Notes: generated by a model from the letters alone, not told the origin. DNA of 64,000 nucleotides from Aurantimonas coralicida DSM 14790 (GCF_000421645.1 NZ_ATXK01000010.1:90838-154837); one strand, 5' to 3'. Counted from the stretch's first letter, positions 29,624 to 39,563 are shown. Program-made: numbers and translations.

Positions 29624-30442
29624 ATGGCTTCTACGATCGCCATCACACACGCCAAGCTTGCACGCCTCGTCGGCACCCCGAAATGTCCGTTCGTCGTCGA
29701 TGTGCGGACGGAGGAAGACTTCGCCGCCGACCCGCGGCTGGTGCCGGGCGCGGTGCGCAGGGATCATGCGACGGTCGCGACCTGGGCGGCGGACTTTCGC
29801 GCCAGAGCGGTCGTCGTTGTCTGCCATGCCGGCGCCAAGCTCAGCCACGGCGTCGCCGCCTGGCTGCGCCATGAAGGTGTCGCCGCCGAAGCGCTGGAGG
29901 GTGGCCACGAAGCCTGGTCTTCTGCGGGCCTGCCGGTCGTGCCGGAAGCCTCGCTTCCCCGTCGGGACGGCCAGGGTCGGACCGTCTGGGTCACCCGGGC
30001 CCGGCCGAAGGTTGACCGGATCGCCTGTCCCTGGCTGATCCGACGCTTCGTCGATCCGTTCGCGGTGTTCCTATTCGTCCAGCCATCCGAGGTCCAGGCG
30101 GTCGGCGAGCGCTTCGGGGCCGCGCCGTTCGACGTCGAGAACGTCTTCTGGAGCCACCGCGGGGAGCGCTGCACGTTCGACACGATGGTCGAGGAGCTCG
30201 ATCTCGCGACGCCGCCGCTGCTCCGGCTTGCGACCCTGGTTCGCGGTGCCGACACCGCCCGACCGGACCTCGCCCCGGAAGCAGCCGGATTGCTAGCTGC
30301 ATCGCTCGGCCTTTCGCGGATGTACGCGAACGACCTCGAGCAACTGGAGGCCGGACTGCTCCTCTACGACGCGTTTTACCGCTGGTGCCGCGACGCGACG
30401 GACGAGACGCACAACTGGCCCGTTCGGAAGGCAGGATTGTGA
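29624..30442 (+). CDS. Rhodanese-ChrB fusion, chromate resistance regulator/accessory protein
   Basis: Protein of 272 aa. An N-terminal rhodanese domain (PFVVDVRTEEDF; active-site Cys in VVVVCHAGAKLSHG; about residues 15-105) is fused to a ChrB C-terminal domain (WVTRARPKVDRIACPWLIRR, then TFDTMVEELDL, then LEQLEAGLLLYDAFYRWCRD). ChrB proteins sense or help handle chromate. It precedes chrA with a 1-bp gap, so they form one transcript. Upstream in-frame ATGs at 29549 and 29609 exist; 29624 has GGAAGGA at the best distance. Confidence 0.88.
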   Translation: MASTIAITHAKLARLVGTPKCPFVVDVRTEEDFAADPRLVPGAVRRDHATVATWAADFRARAVVVVCHAGAKLSHGVAAWLRHEGVAAEALEGGHEAWSSAGLPVVPEASLPRRDGQGRTVWVTRARPKVDRIACPWLIRRFVDPFAVFLFVQPSEVQAVGERFGAAPFDVENVFWSHRGERCTFDTMVEELDLATPPLLRLATLVRGADTARPDLAPEAAGLLAASLGLSRMYANDLEQLEAGLLLYDAFYRWCRDATDETHNWPVRKAGL

Positions 30443-30443
30443 G

Positions 30444-31859
30444 ATGACCGACTTGCCCGCCTCCCGCCATGACGCGTCCGGATCCGCCCGCACCCCAGAC
30501 CATGGGATTCCCTTCAGTGAAGCGGTCCGCGTCTGGGCGAAGATCGCCTGCCTATCCTTCGGCGGTCCGGCGGGTCAGATCGCCGTAATGCACCGCATCC
30601 TCGTCGACGAGAAGCGATGGATCGGCGAGGAGCGGTTCCTGCATGCCCTGAACTACTGCATGCTCCTCCCCGGGCCCGAGGCCCAGCAACTCGCCACCTA
30701 TCTCGGTTGGCTCCTGCATCGCACGAAGGGCGGCCTCGTCGCCGGGGCCTTGTTCGTCCTACCGGGCCTTGTCGCCATCATGGCGCTGTCGTGGGTCTAT
30801 GTCGCCTTCGGCAATGTCGGCATCGTCGCCGGCCTGTTCTTCGGACTGAAGGCCGCGGTCCTCGCGATCGTGCTGGAAGCGGTCAACCGGATCGGCCGAC
30901 GGGCGCTGCGCAACGGCATCATGGTCGCGATAGCCGGTGCGGCCTTCGCCGCGATCTTCCTCTTCGACGTGCCGTTCCCGGCGATCATCCTTGCCGCAGG
31001 GACCATTGGATACGTCGCCGCCCGTGCAGGACTTCCGGCCTTCTCAGGCAACGGCGGTCACGGACCATCGAAGGGAGCGACAGTGTCCGACGCCGACTCC
31101 GCGCTGGGCCAAGCGGTGCCGGATCACGCCCAGCCGAATGTTGCCTGGGCGCTGCGCATCTCGGGGGTGTTCCTGGCGCTCTGGCTGATCCCCGTCGCCC
31201 TGCTTTTGATCGTGTTCGGCACCGGCAATGCCTTCGCCGACATCGCGGTGTTCTTCAGCCAGATGGCCGTGGTCACCTTCGGCGGCGCCTACGCCGTTCT
31301 CGCCTATGTCGCGCAGCAGGCCGTCGAGCAATATGGCTGGCTCGGACCCGGCGAGATGCTGGACGGGCTGGGCCTCGCGGAGACGACGCCGGGGCCGCTG
31401 ATCATGGTCACCCAGTTCGTCGGCTTCCTCGCCGCCTTCCGGGACCCGGGAAGCATGAACCCCTACCTCGCCGGTACCCTCGGCGGGTTGCTCACGACCT
31501 GGGTGACGTTCACGCCGTGCTTCCTGTGGATATTCCTCGGCGCGCCCTACATCGAGCGGTTGCGCGGCAACCGCGCGCTCTCCGGCGCACTCGCGGCGAT
31601 CACCGCGGCGGTGGTCGGGGTGATCCTGAACCTGGGCGTCTGGTTTGGGATGCACGTCCTCTTCCGACAGGTTGATGAAGCCCAAATGGGTCTGCTTTCC
31701 CTCGATGTTCCGGTCCCTTCGAGCGTTGACCCAATGGCCCTACTGCTTTTTGCCGCAGCCGCTCTGGCGTTATTCCGACTTAACATCGGCATCCTGCCGA
31801 CTCTCCTGGGAGCCGCGGGTGCGGGAGCACTCTGGCATCTAGCAGGAGGGTTGATCTGA
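30444..31859 (+). CDS. chrA: Chromate efflux transporter ChrA
   Basis: Inner-membrane CHR-superfamily protein of 471 aa that exports chromate using the proton motive force. It is the long bidomain form: first CHR half with CLSFGGPAGQIAVMHRILV and CMLLPGPEAQQLATYLGW (about residues 33-85), second half with VVTFGGAYAVLAYVAQQAVE and LGLAETTPGPLIMVTQFVG (about residues 270-330). About ten hydrophobic segments are seen. Paired with the rhodanese-ChrB gene. Confidence 0.95.
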   Translation: MTDLPASRHDASGSARTPDHGIPFSEAVRVWAKIACLSFGGPAGQIAVMHRILVDEKRWIGEERFLHALNYCMLLPGPEAQQLATYLGWLLHRTKGGLVAGALFVLPGLVAIMALSWVYVAFGNVGIVAGLFFGLKAAVLAIVLEAVNRIGRRALRNGIMVAIAGAAFAAIFLFDVPFPAIILAAGTIGYVAARAGLPAFSGNGGHGPSKGATVSDADSALGQAVPDHAQPNVAWALRISGVFLALWLIPVALLLIVFGTGNAFADIAVFFSQMAVVTFGGAYAVLAYVAQQAVEQYGWLGPGEMLDGLGLAETTPGPLIMVTQFVGFLAAFRDPGSMNPYLAGTLGGLLTTWVTFTPCFLWIFLGAPYIERLRGNRALSGALAAITAAVVGVILNLGVWFGMHVLFRQVDEAQMGLLSLDVPVPSSVDPMALLLFAAAALALFRLNIGILPTLLGAAGAGALWHLAGGLI

Positions 31860-31926
31860 GACGGCCCAGAAGCTCAACATGCGTCCGCTTTTCTCTCATC
31901 GACGCTGGAGAACTGCCTGGCCGCTT

Positions 31927-31985
31927 TCCACCCGGGTCGGAAATGATTTCCGGTTCAGCATTGGGCCGTAAAGAGACCGTCCACT
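31927..31985 (+). repeat. Dispersed repeat, copy D (5' half)
   Basis: Begins CCACCCGGGTCGGAAATGAT, like copy B, then degrades (TTGGGCCGTAAAGAGACCGTCC). It lies 68 bp after chrA, so the chromate module is bracketed by copies C and D in direct orientation. Confidence 0.75.
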
Positions 31986-32206
31986 TAGGTACGCAGATAT
32001 GAGAGTTGTTGTTCAGCAGAGCCCGTGGCCCTCGCGCTCTGCCATTTGTTGCCAAACCAGTCCCGGACTTGGGAATTGGGCGCGCGAGCGAAGCGGGTCA
32101 CGCTCATTAAGACCCAAATCCTCAGGATACTCGGAATCGGTTTCTGACGATTCGGACGGTGGATTACATCAGCAGATCGCATCCAACGGTGTAGCGGCGT
32201 CACGAG
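31986..32206. other. Spacer between repeat D and the cyclase gene end
   Basis: No gene supported. On the minus strand short matches to no family I know. Lower GC than the flanks. Confidence 0.35.
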
Positions 32207-35200
32207 CTATTCGCGGAGCAGATGCAGCAGATCGCGCGCCTCAACGACGTCCCTCAGATTGTCACCCTCGATTACTGAGTCGAGGGCACTCACGAGCGCT
32301 GACAATGACACTCCCGAATTGTCGCCCCTCGCCATGCGGAGCGCGGCGAGGTCGCGGGCCGCTCGTAGCTTGAACCAGTGGGCGCCTTGCCAGTCCGCCG
32401 TAGCGCAAGCGCGGCCGAGGGCCTCTTCTGCGGCATCGACGTCGCCCTCATGGAGAAGCCTGCACCCATGAAGACGTTGAATTTCGGATAGCATGAACTC
32501 CTCACCTGCGTGCGCGGTGCAGGCAAACGCCTCTTCGACCAGTTCCACAGCGTCCGCCGTGCATCCCAGATGGAGCGCCGCGTCGGCGGCGACCGCATCC
32601 CAGGTCGCGACATGCAAGCGCGCGCCCGTCCGCTTCCACCTTTCGATGCCGTCGCGTGACTGTTTGAGGGCTGACACGCCTCCGCCCAGCAGCACTTTTG
32701 CCCAACCGATGAAGATGTTGTCGTGCGCGGCCCAGAAGACAAAGCCGTGCTTCTCGCTCAGCCGCAGGTTCTTCTCTGCCTGTTCCAGACAGCTTTCTGC
32801 ATCCCGCCGCAAGAAGAGAACCAAGCTGCGAATGGCACCAGCGAAAACACTGGCGATCGGGAATTCCAGCGCATCGGCATCGCCGATGGCCGCCTCGATC
32901 CGGGCAAGGCCGGTGGCTGGCATGCCTTCGACCGTATCGATCCACCCGAGATAGAGATGTGCGATCAATTCCGGATTCTCGCCGTGGTCGAAGAGAGATT
33001 GCTCCGGCGACCATGGCGTGGGGTCAGAGAGCACGGCCTCCAACGCCGCACGCGCCTCCGGCAAACGACCTTCCGACTTGCAGTTGGAGCCGCGGGCGCG
33101 TCGGGCAAGCCGCAACCAGTCTCCCCGACCGCAGGTTTCGGCCAGATCGATGAGCTGATCGGCGAGCGCGGCGCTGCGCGTCAACTCCCCCTGATCGTAG
33201 ACGCAGTTCCAGAGCGCGCGCAGCACCGTGAAGCGGCACGCATCGTCCCGAAGTTGCTCAGCGAGCGCGACGGCAGGCGTCAAGGCCGCCTCGACATCCG
33301 GCGAGGCATAGCCCCGCACCGCGATGAGCGGCACACTGAGGGCAACACGTGCGTCCAGTTCTCGCGTCGCGCGATCGGGTCCCTCGGGAAGTCTCTCCGT
33401 GAGGGCGAGTGCGTTGGAAATGGCGCTCACCGCCTCCTCATTGGCGCTGCGATGGGTGGCGGCACGGCCGGCGGCCACGAAGCGATCGATAGCTTGTGGC
33501 AGATCGCCAGCTTCGGCCGCATGGTAGGCGATCAGACTGTGGGGCGCCCCGTCGGGACGCGCGGTGAGCGCGGCCGCGATGACTCCGTGAATAGTTCGGC
33601 GGCGCGAATGCAACAGGCTGGCATAGGCGGCGTCACGGACCAGTGCGTGTTTGAAGACATGGTGAACGGCGGGAGCGGCGCCGCGGCGGAAGACCAACTG
33701 GGCTTCGGCCAGCCGATCGAGCGCCTCGTCGATTTGCGCCCCGGGCAGGCCGGCCACGGCCGCGAGCAGCGCGTAATCGAACTCGCGGCCGATGCACGCG
33801 GCGATCTGCGCGACTTCGCGAACGCCCGGCAGTCGATCGAGGCGGGCCATGAGGCTGTCGTGCAAAGAAGCGGGGATGGCGGCGAGCGAGGGGCCCTGGC
33901 TGCCGGACTCGATGACGGCTCTGGTCAGTTCCTCCATGAAAAGCGGCACGCCGTCGGTGCGGGCTATGATCTCTTCCAGGATCTCGCTCGACGTCGCGGT
34001 ATCACTCATCAGTTCCCTGATCAGCTCTTGCGCGGCGGCACGGCTCAGCCGATTGAGCGCGAGCCGGGTGACATGGGGATGGGCCGTCAGCCGCGGCCCA
34101 CCCTCTGGACGGCTGGTCATAAGGATCATCACTGGCCGGTCGCCGATCGCGTCGAGAACGAGGCCGTAGAGTTCCAGCGTGGAGGGATCGGCCCAATGCG
34201 CGTCCTCCAGCACCATGAGGACCGGACGGGCGCGAGAAAGGCCCACAGGTTGGGCAGCAAGCGCCTGCAGCGTAATCACACGGCGTTGCTGCGGACCGAA
34301 TCGCTCGAAAATTTCGGAGTCTGGCGGGACCAGACCAACGGCGTCGGCCAGCGCCGGCAGCGCGCCGATCGTCTCCTCATCGCCCTTCGCCAGCAGTGCA
34401 GTCAGACGATTAAGGTTCTCTGGATTTCCGACATCGGGGTCGAGCCCAGCCGCGTGCCGTAGTTGCTGGACCACCGGCCAGAGCGGTGTATCGGCGTAGT
34501 AGGGCGAGCATTGCTGGCGAATCCGGAAGTGATGCGTGCCTTCCAGACGACGCAGCAATTCCGCCGTGATCCGCGACTTGCCGATGCCGGCCTCCCCGGT
34601 CAGGAGTACGCACTGCCCCTCGCCGCCCCTCGCCAGCTCCCAGCGCTCAAGCAGGAGCGACAACTCAATCGCGCGGCCGCAAAGCGGCAGCAGGCGATGA
34701 CCCTCCCGCGCCTCGAAGCGGCTTACGAGCATCTTTTCGCGCAGGACGCGGAAGGCCTCGACCGGCCGGAGGTAGCCACGCAGCCTCAGCGCCGGCAAGG
34801 GCTCGACCTCGAAGTGTTCGCCTGCGAGATGACGCGTCATCGCCGAGATCACCATGGCGGAGGGGGCCGCGATCGATTGCAGCCGCGCGGCGAGGTTCGG
34901 CGTATCGCCGACGACGGTGCGCTCGCGCGCCTCGTTGTCGCCGATGAGGTCGCCGACCACGACGGGACCACTTGCGCAACCGACGCGAACGGCGAGCGGG
35001 ATATCCGTAGGGGAAGCGAGGCGCCCGGCCGCCTCGACGACCGAAAGGCCGGCGCGCAACGCCATTTCGACCTCGTCCTCGCGCACGCGCGGCCAGCCGA
35101 AATAGGCTAGCACGCCATCCCCCATGAACTTGGCGACATGGCCGCCGAACCGAGCGATCTCGCCCGCGACCGTGTCCTGGAACCGACGGATCAGGGTCGC

Positions 35201-35575
35201 CATCTCCTCTGGGTCCAGACGCGCGCCGAGTTCGGTGGAGCCGACGAGGTCAACGAACATGACGGTGATCTGCCGCCGTTCGGCTGCACCGTCTGACGGC
35301 GGTTCGGCGTCGACAGGCCGCGCCGGCGTCGCCTCGTGCAGCGCCTTTAGCAAGCGCCGGCGCTGTCCGAGCGTCAGGCCGAGTTCCTGCAGGTCGGATT
35401 CGTCGAGCTCACGCAAGAGCTCCAGATCCAGATCCTCCTCAATCAGGCGCGGTGCCAGAGCTTCTAGGCCGGCCAGGCGCAACCAGGACTCGAGCCCTTC
35501 GGGACGGTCGTGGTCGGTCTCCGCACCATGATCGGTTCTTCGTTCCAAGTTCCCGCCATCCGAGCCTAGCCCCAC
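32207..35575 (-). CDS. SAM-domain adenylate/guanylate cyclase fused to AAA ATPase and TPR-like region
   Basis: Cytoplasmic 1122-aa signalling protein. Residues about 25-80 are a SAM domain (ESWLRLAGLEALAPRLIEED). A class III cyclase catalytic domain follows (about 95-275) with both metal Asp residues (MFVDLVGSTELG, FMGDGVLAYFG) and the Asn/Arg pair in NLAARLQ, so it looks active. Then an AAA_16-type ATPase with Walker A GEAGIGKSRI and Walker B LMVLEDAHWADPS (about 310-560), and a helical TPR-like C-terminus rich in Ala/Leu/Glu. Family members make cAMP in response to unknown inputs. It stands alone between gene-poor gaps. Confidence 0.9.
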   Translation of the reverse strand: MGLGSDGGNLERRTDHGAETDHDRPEGLESWLRLAGLEALAPRLIEEDLDLELLRELDESDLQELGLTLGQRRRLLKALHEATPARPVDAEPPSDGAAERRQITVMFVDLVGSTELGARLDPEEMATLIRRFQDTVAGEIARFGGHVAKFMGDGVLAYFGWPRVREDEVEMALRAGLSVVEAAGRLASPTDIPLAVRVGCASGPVVVGDLIGDNEARERTVVGDTPNLAARLQSIAAPSAMVISAMTRHLAGEHFEVEPLPALRLRGYLRPVEAFRVLREKMLVSRFEAREGHRLLPLCGRAIELSLLLERWELARGGEGQCVLLTGEAGIGKSRITAELLRRLEGTHHFRIRQQCSPYYADTPLWPVVQQLRHAAGLDPDVGNPENLNRLTALLAKGDEETIGALPALADAVGLVPPDSEIFERFGPQQRRVITLQALAAQPVGLSRARPVLMVLEDAHWADPSTLELYGLVLDAIGDRPVMILMTSRPEGGPRLTAHPHVTRLALNRLSRAAAQELIRELMSDTATSSEILEEIIARTDGVPLFMEELTRAVIESGSQGPSLAAIPASLHDSLMARLDRLPGVREVAQIAACIGREFDYALLAAVAGLPGAQIDEALDRLAEAQLVFRRGAAPAVHHVFKHALVRDAAYASLLHSRRRTIHGVIAAALTARPDGAPHSLIAYHAAEAGDLPQAIDRFVAAGRAATHRSANEEAVSAISNALALTERLPEGPDRATRELDARVALSVPLIAVRGYASPDVEAALTPAVALAEQLRDDACRFTVLRALWNCVYDQGELTRSAALADQLIDLAETCGRGDWLRLARRARGSNCKSEGRLPEARAALEAVLSDPTPWSPEQSLFDHGENPELIAHLYLGWIDTVEGMPATGLARIEAAIGDADALEFPIASVFAGAIRSLVLFLRRDAESCLEQAEKNLRLSEKHGFVFWAAHDNIFIGWAKVLLGGGVSALKQSRDGIERWKRTGARLHVATWDAVAADAALHLGCTADAVELVEEAFACTAHAGEEFMLSEIQRLHGCRLLHEGDVDAAEEALGRACATADWQGAHWFKLRAARDLAALRMARGDNSGVSLSALVSALDSVIEGDNLRDVVEARDLLHLLRE

Positions 35576-36119
35576 GTCAGGCTAGCACGTTTGGGGCGGC
35601 CGTGCGGGTACGGCATGGTATGGCACCGCTGCAGGAGAGGAAGTTGACAATAGCGCTATGTGGCTTCACCCACTTCCAGCAGGAGTTGTATTTTAGCTGC
35701 CTGCAAATAGCGTCTTAGAAATCTGCCGACGCATACGATAATTCATAACGCTCTCGTCGCATGGGCCAATTTCAGTTCGCGTTCCATCGGCGGGATACTG
35801 TAGGCAAACTCGTTTAGCTTGCGCACCCACCGCTGACGAGATCAGCCGTTGAAGCCACTCGATGTCAGCTATAGACGATCGCGGAACTGGCTCTTATGCC
35901 TGAATTGGGCGCAACTAAGCCGTTGGCAGGGCTCGGCGGCAAGTTCCCCGGCTCCCTTGAACGTCCACGCAGAAGCTGTCCGTCGAAACATTCTGCTGCT
36001 CTGCGGGCCGACGTCCTCGATCCTTCGCCGCCCTCGTTCACAGAATCGTCGCGTGAGTGTCACTGCGGCTTCTCACCAGAGCGATAGACGCCCTTTGTCA
36101 GTAGGACTTAGGAGCGAAC
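35576..36119. other. Gene-free stretch upstream of the ABC operon
   Basis: About 540 bases with no supported gene. It is visibly less GC-rich than its flanks. The right end carries TAGGAGCGAAC before the ATG at 36120, so the operon promoter is probably here. No repeat copy was recognised. Confidence 0.45.
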
Positions 36120-37685
36120 ATGTTCGACAGGACGATCACAGCTTGCCTTGCTGCGGGGCTTGCCATGGGCGGTCTCGGCGCAATGCCGGCGCAAGCTGCC
36201 GACAGACCCGACATCGTCGTCGCCGTCGCAGACAATCCGCCGACGCTGGAGCCAGGCAAGGAACTCTCCAATGTCGGCACCCGGATCACCTACTCGGTAT
36301 TCGACACCCTGATCCGCCGGGACTTCCTCTCGGGTGAAGGCGGCGGCGGCGCCAAGCTCGTTCCATCGCTCGCGAAGAGTTGGGAGCGGATCGACGACAC
36401 AACACTCGAAGTGAAGCTCCGCGAGGGCGTCACGTTCCACAACGGCGCCGCGTTCAATGCCGACGACGTGGTCTTCACCTTTTCGCCCGAGCGCCTGATC
36501 GGTGAGGACTCGCCGCTGCCACAAGGTCGGGCCTATTTCGGCGTACTCGACCGGGTCGAGAAGCTCGACGACTACACCGTGCGCTTCGTCACCAAGGCGC
36601 CGGACCCGCTTCTCGAGCAGCGCCTCGCCTCCTGGGCCTCCTGGATCGTCGACAAGGACGACTGGCTGGAGAAAGCCGAAGGCAAGAGCTTCGCCCAGTT
36701 TCCAGTCGGCACCGGTCCCTACATGCTCGACGAGTACCGGGCCGATCAGTACATCCGGCTCGACGCGTTCGACCAGTATTGGGACGGCGAGCCGACCGCG
36801 GCGACCGTGACCTTCCGCAGGGTGCCGGAGCCGGCCGCCCGCATCGCCGGTCTCGTCAGCGGCGAGTTCGACATCGTGACCAATGTGGCGCCGGACCAGA
36901 TCGCCCAGATCGACGCCTATGACGACATCGAGACGCGCAGCGTTGTCCTCGCGAACTCGCACGTCCTTGTCTACAACACCGACCATCCCGTGCTGGCCGA
37001 CAAGCGCATTCGCCAGGCGATGAACCTGGCAATCGATCGCAAGCTGCTCGTTGATGCGCTCTGGAATGGCGATGCCGTGGTGCCGAACGGTCACCAATAT
37101 CCAGAATATGGCGACATGTACCAGGCCGAACGCCCCGGTTTCGGCTACGATCCGGACAAGGCCCGTCAGCTCCTCGAAGAGGCCGGCTACAACGGCGAGG
37201 CGATCATCTACTCCACAGAGCCGCAATACTACCTGAACGCCTTGCCGGCCGCCCAGGCGATCCTGGAGATGTGGAAGGCTGTCGGCTTCAATGCCGAGCT
37301 AAACGTGATGGAGGATCTCGACTCCCTCTCGAACGACGAGTTGATGGTCCGCAACTGGTCGAATTCCACCCGCTATCCCGACCCGGTCGGCGGCTTGTGG
37401 AACACCTGGGGCCCCTATGGCTCGGCCCAGAAGACCTGGGAAAGCTGGACGCCCGACACGTTCAACCAGATTGGTCAGGAGCTTGAGACGACGCTCGACC
37501 ACGACAAGCGTTTTGACCTCGCCGTCGATCTGATGGACACCTGGGAGGACGATGCGCCCGGCACGATCCTGTACCAGCCGCTGGAGACCTACGGCGTACG
37601 CAAGTCTCTGAAATGGCAGCCTTACACCTTCTATTACATGGACCTGCGGCCCTTCAATCTGGAGGACGGGGCCAAGGGCTCGTGA
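36120..37685 (+). CDS. ABC transporter substrate-binding protein, family 5 (peptide/nickel/opine type)
   Basis: Periplasmic receptor of 521 aa with a signal peptide (MFDRTITACLAAGLAMGGLG, cut after AQA at about residue 24). SBP_bac_5 blocks: SLAKSWERIDDTTLEVKLREG, FHNGAAFNADDVVFTF, GTGPYMLDEYRADQYIRL and DKRIRQAMNLAIDRK. The ligand is not readable. The operon's two phosphodiesterases suggest a phosphodiester, such as a glycerophosphodiester, rather than a peptide; this is inference from context. Confidence 0.92.
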   Translation: MFDRTITACLAAGLAMGGLGAMPAQAADRPDIVVAVADNPPTLEPGKELSNVGTRITYSVFDTLIRRDFLSGEGGGGAKLVPSLAKSWERIDDTTLEVKLREGVTFHNGAAFNADDVVFTFSPERLIGEDSPLPQGRAYFGVLDRVEKLDDYTVRFVTKAPDPLLEQRLASWASWIVDKDDWLEKAEGKSFAQFPVGTGPYMLDEYRADQYIRLDAFDQYWDGEPTAATVTFRRVPEPAARIAGLVSGEFDIVTNVAPDQIAQIDAYDDIETRSVVLANSHVLVYNTDHPVLADKRIRQAMNLAIDRKLLVDALWNGDAVVPNGHQYPEYGDMYQAERPGFGYDPDKARQLLEEAGYNGEAIIYSTEPQYYLNALPAAQAILEMWKAVGFNAELNVMEDLDSLSNDELMVRNWSNSTRYPDPVGGLWNTWGPYGSAQKTWESWTPDTFNQIGQELETTLDHDKRFDLAVDLMDTWEDDAPGTILYQPLETYGVRKSLKWQPYTFYYMDLRPFNLEDGAKGS

Positions 37686-38725
37686 ACCTCTCCCTCCCGC
37701 CAACGGGAGGCGCCGGCTTTGCCGGCGCCTCCCCCGTTTCGGATGTCTCGATCGCTCCTGCCGATACTGCGGCTCCGGTCCTTTCGATCGAGGGGATGAC
37801 CATCGGCACGGATACGGTGGATCTCGTTCTTGACGCCTCGCTTCATGTCGCCGCCGGAGAAACGCTGTGCCTTGTTGGTGAAAGTGGCTGCGGCAAGAGC
37901 CTGACCTGCCTCGCCACGATGGGCCTGCTGGCGGATCCCGTGCACCTGAAGGCCGGTCGCGTCAGCCTTCTCGGCAACGATCTGACCGGCCTCGACGAGC
38001 GGACACTGCGGCATTTGCGCGGGCGCGACATCGCGATGATTTTCCAGGATCCAGCCGCCTCGCTGAACCCGGTGCAGCGGGTCGGCCGCCAGGTCGCCGA
38101 GGCATTGGTGGTCCACGAGGGGGCTTCGTGGAAAGTCGCGATGCGCCGGGCGGTCGAACTTCTTGACAAGGTCGGAATTCAGAACCCGCAAGCGCGCGCC
38201 GGTGCCTATCCGCATCAATTGTCGGGCGGCATGTGCCAACGGGTAATGATCGCCATGGCACTCGCCTGCAGCCCGCGGCTGCTCGTCTCCGACGAAGCAA
38301 CCACGGCGCTCGACGTCACCACCCAAGCGCAGATCCTGAAGCTGATGAAGGCTCTGCAAGACGAGACGGGAACGGCGATGATCTTCGTCACTCACGACCT
38401 GTCCGTCGTCGCCGAGATCGCCGACCGCGTCGCGGTGATGTATTCTGGCCGGATCGTCGAGACGGGCACGGTCGACGACATTTTCGACCACCCTGCCCAC
38501 CCCTATACGCAGGGCCTGATGAACTGCCGCCTGCATGCGCTGTCGGCGACGGACGGACGGCTCGCGGCTATCGGTGGAACGGTGCCGCGGCCGGCGGCGC
38601 GCCCCACCGGCTGCGCGTTTCGTCCGCGTTGCGACAAGCAAGCCGATCCATGCGCGACCTGCCCGCCTCCACGGCCCTATGCCGGGTCGCAGACCGTCGC
38701 ATGCCACTTTCCGGGCCAGAGCTGA
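37682..38725 (+). CDS. ABC transporter ATP-binding protein (DppD/OppD-like)
   Basis: ATPase of 347 aa. Walker [11 protein letters not shown]-loop [11 protein letters not shown], signature LSGGMCQRV, Walker [13 protein letters not shown] (the usual Pro of DEPT is Ala) and switch His in VTHDLSVV. The C-terminal oligopeptide-type cluster [14 protein letters not shown] is present. The only in-frame start before the fold is the GTG at 37682, giving a GTGA overlap with the receptor gene. The next, ATG at 37797, would remove the first strand. The GTG start puts a strong hairpin (37705-37733) inside the N-terminal codons. Confidence 0.88.
   Translation: MNLSLPPTGGAGFAGASPVSDVSIAPADTAAPVLSIEGMTIGTDTVDLVLDASLHVAAGETLCLVGESGCGKSLTCLATMGLLADPVHLKAGRVSLLGNDLTGLDERTLRHLRGRDIAMIFQDPAASLNPVQRVGRQVAEALVVHEGASWKVAMRRAVELLDKVGIQNPQARAGAYPHQLSGGMCQRVMIAMALACSPRLLVSDEATTALDVTTQAQILKLMKALQDETGTAMIFVTHDLSVVAEIADRVAVMYSGRIVETGTVDDIFDHPAHPYTQGLMNCRLHALSATDGRLAAIGGTVPRPAARPTGCAFRPRCDKQADPCATCPPPRPYAGSQTVACHFPGQS
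37705..37733 (+). terminator. Strong hairpin after the receptor gene, inside the ATPase 5' end
   Basis: A perfect 13-bp stem (37705-37717 with 37721-37733) with a TTT loop, 20 bp after the receptor stop. It lacks a T run. It may stabilise receptor mRNA or lower expression of downstream genes. Confidence 0.65.
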
Positions 38726-39552
38726 TGAGCGACCCCATGCTCGCACTTCAGGCCGTGAGCCGGCGCTATGGCGGCAAGCACGTCTTGCTCCGCCGCGGCG
38801 ATCCGGTCAGCGCCGTCAAGGACGTCACCCTGACGCTCTGCCCGGGCGAGACGCTCGGGATCGTTGGCGAGAGCGGCAGCGGCAAGTCGACGCTCGGCCG
38901 CATCGCGGCGGGCATCGAGGCGCCCAGCGAGGGCCGGGTCACCTTCGACGGCGAGCCCTATGCGGCTATCGACACGGCAGCATGGCGCCGGCAGCGCAAG
39001 ACCGTCCAAGTCGTCTTCCAGAACCCGTCCCAGGCCCTCGATCCACGGCTGGCAATTGCCGCGCAGATCCACGGCGCCATGGCCGCTCATCGGATCGACG
39101 CGGTGGTGAACGGCGAGGACAAGACGCAGACCCTGCTCGCCCGTGTCGGCCTTGCCGGGCTCGGATCGCGTTTTCCGCACCAGTTGTCCGGCGGCCAGTT
39201 GCAGCGCGCGGTGATCGCCCGGGCGCTCGCTCTGTCGCCGCGGCTGATCGTCTGCGACGAAGCCGTCAGCGCACTCGACGTTTCGGTGCAGGCGCAGATC
39301 CTCAACCTGTTGAAAGACCTCCAGGTCGAGTTCGGCGTCGCTTACCTCTTCATTTCCCATGATCTCGGCGTGGTGCGCCACATCAGCCATCGCATCGCGG
39401 TGATGCAGCGCGGACGGATCGTCGAGACAGGGCTGGCGAGCGAGGTCTTCGCCCGCCCGGAAGATCCTTACACGCAATCGCTGATCGCGGCGCTGCCGGC
39501 GGCCTCTCCCGCCATGCGCCGAGCCCGCGAAGCGGCGGCCCAAGCCGCCTAG
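38725..39552 (+). CDS. ABC transporter ATP-binding protein (DppF/OppF-like)
   Basis: Second ATPase of the importer, 275 aa. Walker A GESGSGKST (about residues 46-54), Q-loop VFQNPSQALDP, signature LSGGQLQRA, Walker B LIVCDEAVSALD (again Ala in place of Pro), switch His in ISHDLGVV. ATG overlaps the previous stop (TGATG), indicating coupled translation. It pairs with the ATPase just upstream. Confidence 0.93.
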   Translation: MSDPMLALQAVSRRYGGKHVLLRRGDPVSAVKDVTLTLCPGETLGIVGESGSGKSTLGRIAAGIEAPSEGRVTFDGEPYAAIDTAAWRRQRKTVQVVFQNPSQALDPRLAIAAQIHGAMAAHRIDAVVNGEDKTQTLLARVGLAGLGSRFPHQLSGGQLQRAVIARALALSPRLIVCDEAVSALDVSVQAQILNLLKDLQVEFGVAYLFISHDLGVVRHISHRIAVMQRGRIVETGLASEVFARPEDPYTQSLIAALPAASPAMRRAREAAAQAA

Positions 39553-39563
39553 GAATCCTACCC

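Noticed and set aside
32723..34462. A 579-codon frame antisense to the cyclase-ATPase gene
   Set aside because: Composition typical of antisense shadow; the sense strand shows continuous ATPase motifs.
35849..36337. A 162-codon plus-strand frame overlapping the receptor gene start
   Set aside because: Out of frame with the receptor, Arg/Ser-rich, no domain.
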